Shown here: piece by piece, positions 6,222 to 6,472 of the stretch
How the letters are laid out: every line of letters starts with the position of its first letter
Position numbering within the stretch: the stretch's first letter is position 1
DNA from: JBFGJY01 sp041576975
GTDB lineage: Bacteria; Pseudomonadota; Gammaproteobacteria; UBA4575
Reading direction: 5' to 3'
Length of the DNA: 6,472 nt
Assembly: GCA_041576975.1 (NCBI GenBank)
Contig: JBFGJY010000097.1
Coordinates: 1 to 6,472, forward strand
Notes under the pieces: model-generated
Seen by the model: only the letters and a program-made list of their open reading frames with translations
Told to the model about the DNA's origin: nothing
The model's database searches: none
Translations under genes and position numbers: made by a program

Positions 6222-6472
6222 ATGATTTTCAAAATCTGTAATGATGTATCTTCACTGGGAATAAAAGCCGTATTTTTAGTTATTTTCGATATTGATAATA
6301 CAACATATGACGTGGATTTAGAGAAATCCATTAGCATGTTTTATGATGATTTTTATAGGACATACTCATTAGAGGATTTAGAACATGATAATAATATAAT
6401 CGGATACAGACAATTACATAAAAAAATTGGCCTAACTGATGAGTCATTAATTGCATCACCAGAAAGTCTTAT
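6222..6472 (+). CDS. B3/B4 (tRNA-binding-like) domain protein, N-terminal part
   Basis: An open frame starts at ATG 6222 and runs off the window after 83 residues. The only earlier in-frame option before the TGA at 6207 is an ATT codon, so ATG 6222 is the likely start. A weak Shine-Dalgarno sequence precedes it. Residues 13-27 (GIKAVFLVIFDIDNT) form a beta strand, and residues 61-74 (GYRQLHKKIGLTDE) followed by SPESL (79-83) resemble the conserved yR..y...G....SheaL pattern. That pattern belongs to stand-alone proteins with the B3/B4 domain of the phenylalanyl-tRNA synthetase beta chain. Their role is uncertain; editing or binding of tRNA or amino acids has been suggested by homology. Nothing links it to urease, and the 205-base gap suggests a separate unit. 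Confidence 0.65.
   Translation, partial: MIFKICNDVSSLGIKAVFLVIFDIDNTTYDVDLEKSISMFYDDFYRTYSLEDLEHDNNIIGYRQLHKKIGLTDESLIASPESL

Overview
The window carries a complete urease gene cluster on the + strand, set directly behind the end of a heterotetrameric sarcosine oxidase locus. The DNA is AT-rich. All eight recognisable genes read in the same direction, with gaps or overlaps of only a few bases at most junctions. The multi-subunit sarcosine oxidase genes and the UreD/E/F/G urease set point to a bacterium, most likely a low-GC member of the Proteobacteria. The sequence alone does not fix the genus, and this placement is inference.

Layout: (1) bases 1-193 hold the 3' end of soxA, the sarcosine oxidase alpha subunit, ending in the C-terminal GcvT-like domain. 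(2) soxG (gamma subunit) starts 2 bases later, at 196-921. (3) After a 63-base gap come ureE (985-1434) and ureF (1427-2107), which overlap by 8 bases. (4) ureAB (2137-2838) is a fused gamma-beta structural subunit with the strongest Shine-Dalgarno sequence in the window. ureC (2841-4553) follows 2 bases later and has every catalytic and nickel-binding residue. (5) ureG (4550-5182) overlaps ureC by 4 bases, and ureD (5207-6016) closes the cluster. (6) A 205-base AT-rich non-coding gap holds two short perfect palindromes and possible promoter elements. (7) From 6222 to the window edge runs the start of a B3/B4-domain protein related to part of the phenylalanyl-tRNA synthetase beta chain.

How the genes work together: UreAB and UreC form the apo-urease. 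UreD and UreF bind it, UreG supplies GTP-dependent nickel delivery, and UreE brings nickel. The product hydrolyses urea to ammonia and carbon dioxide. Sarcosine oxidase oxidises sarcosine to glycine and formaldehyde, or methylene-tetrahydrofolate, with release of hydrogen peroxide. Urea and sarcosine are the two products of creatinase acting on creatine, so the adjacency suggests, without proving, a creatine or creatinine use locus that continues upstream. No creatinase, urea transporter or nickel transporter lies inside the window.

I see no mobile element, CRISPR array, tRNA or rRNA. Most of the window is a known system. The more unusual points are the soxAG-ure linkage, the gamma-beta fusion, the gene order E-F-AB-C-G-D, a divergent and very AT-rich ureD, and the palindromes in the 3' gap.
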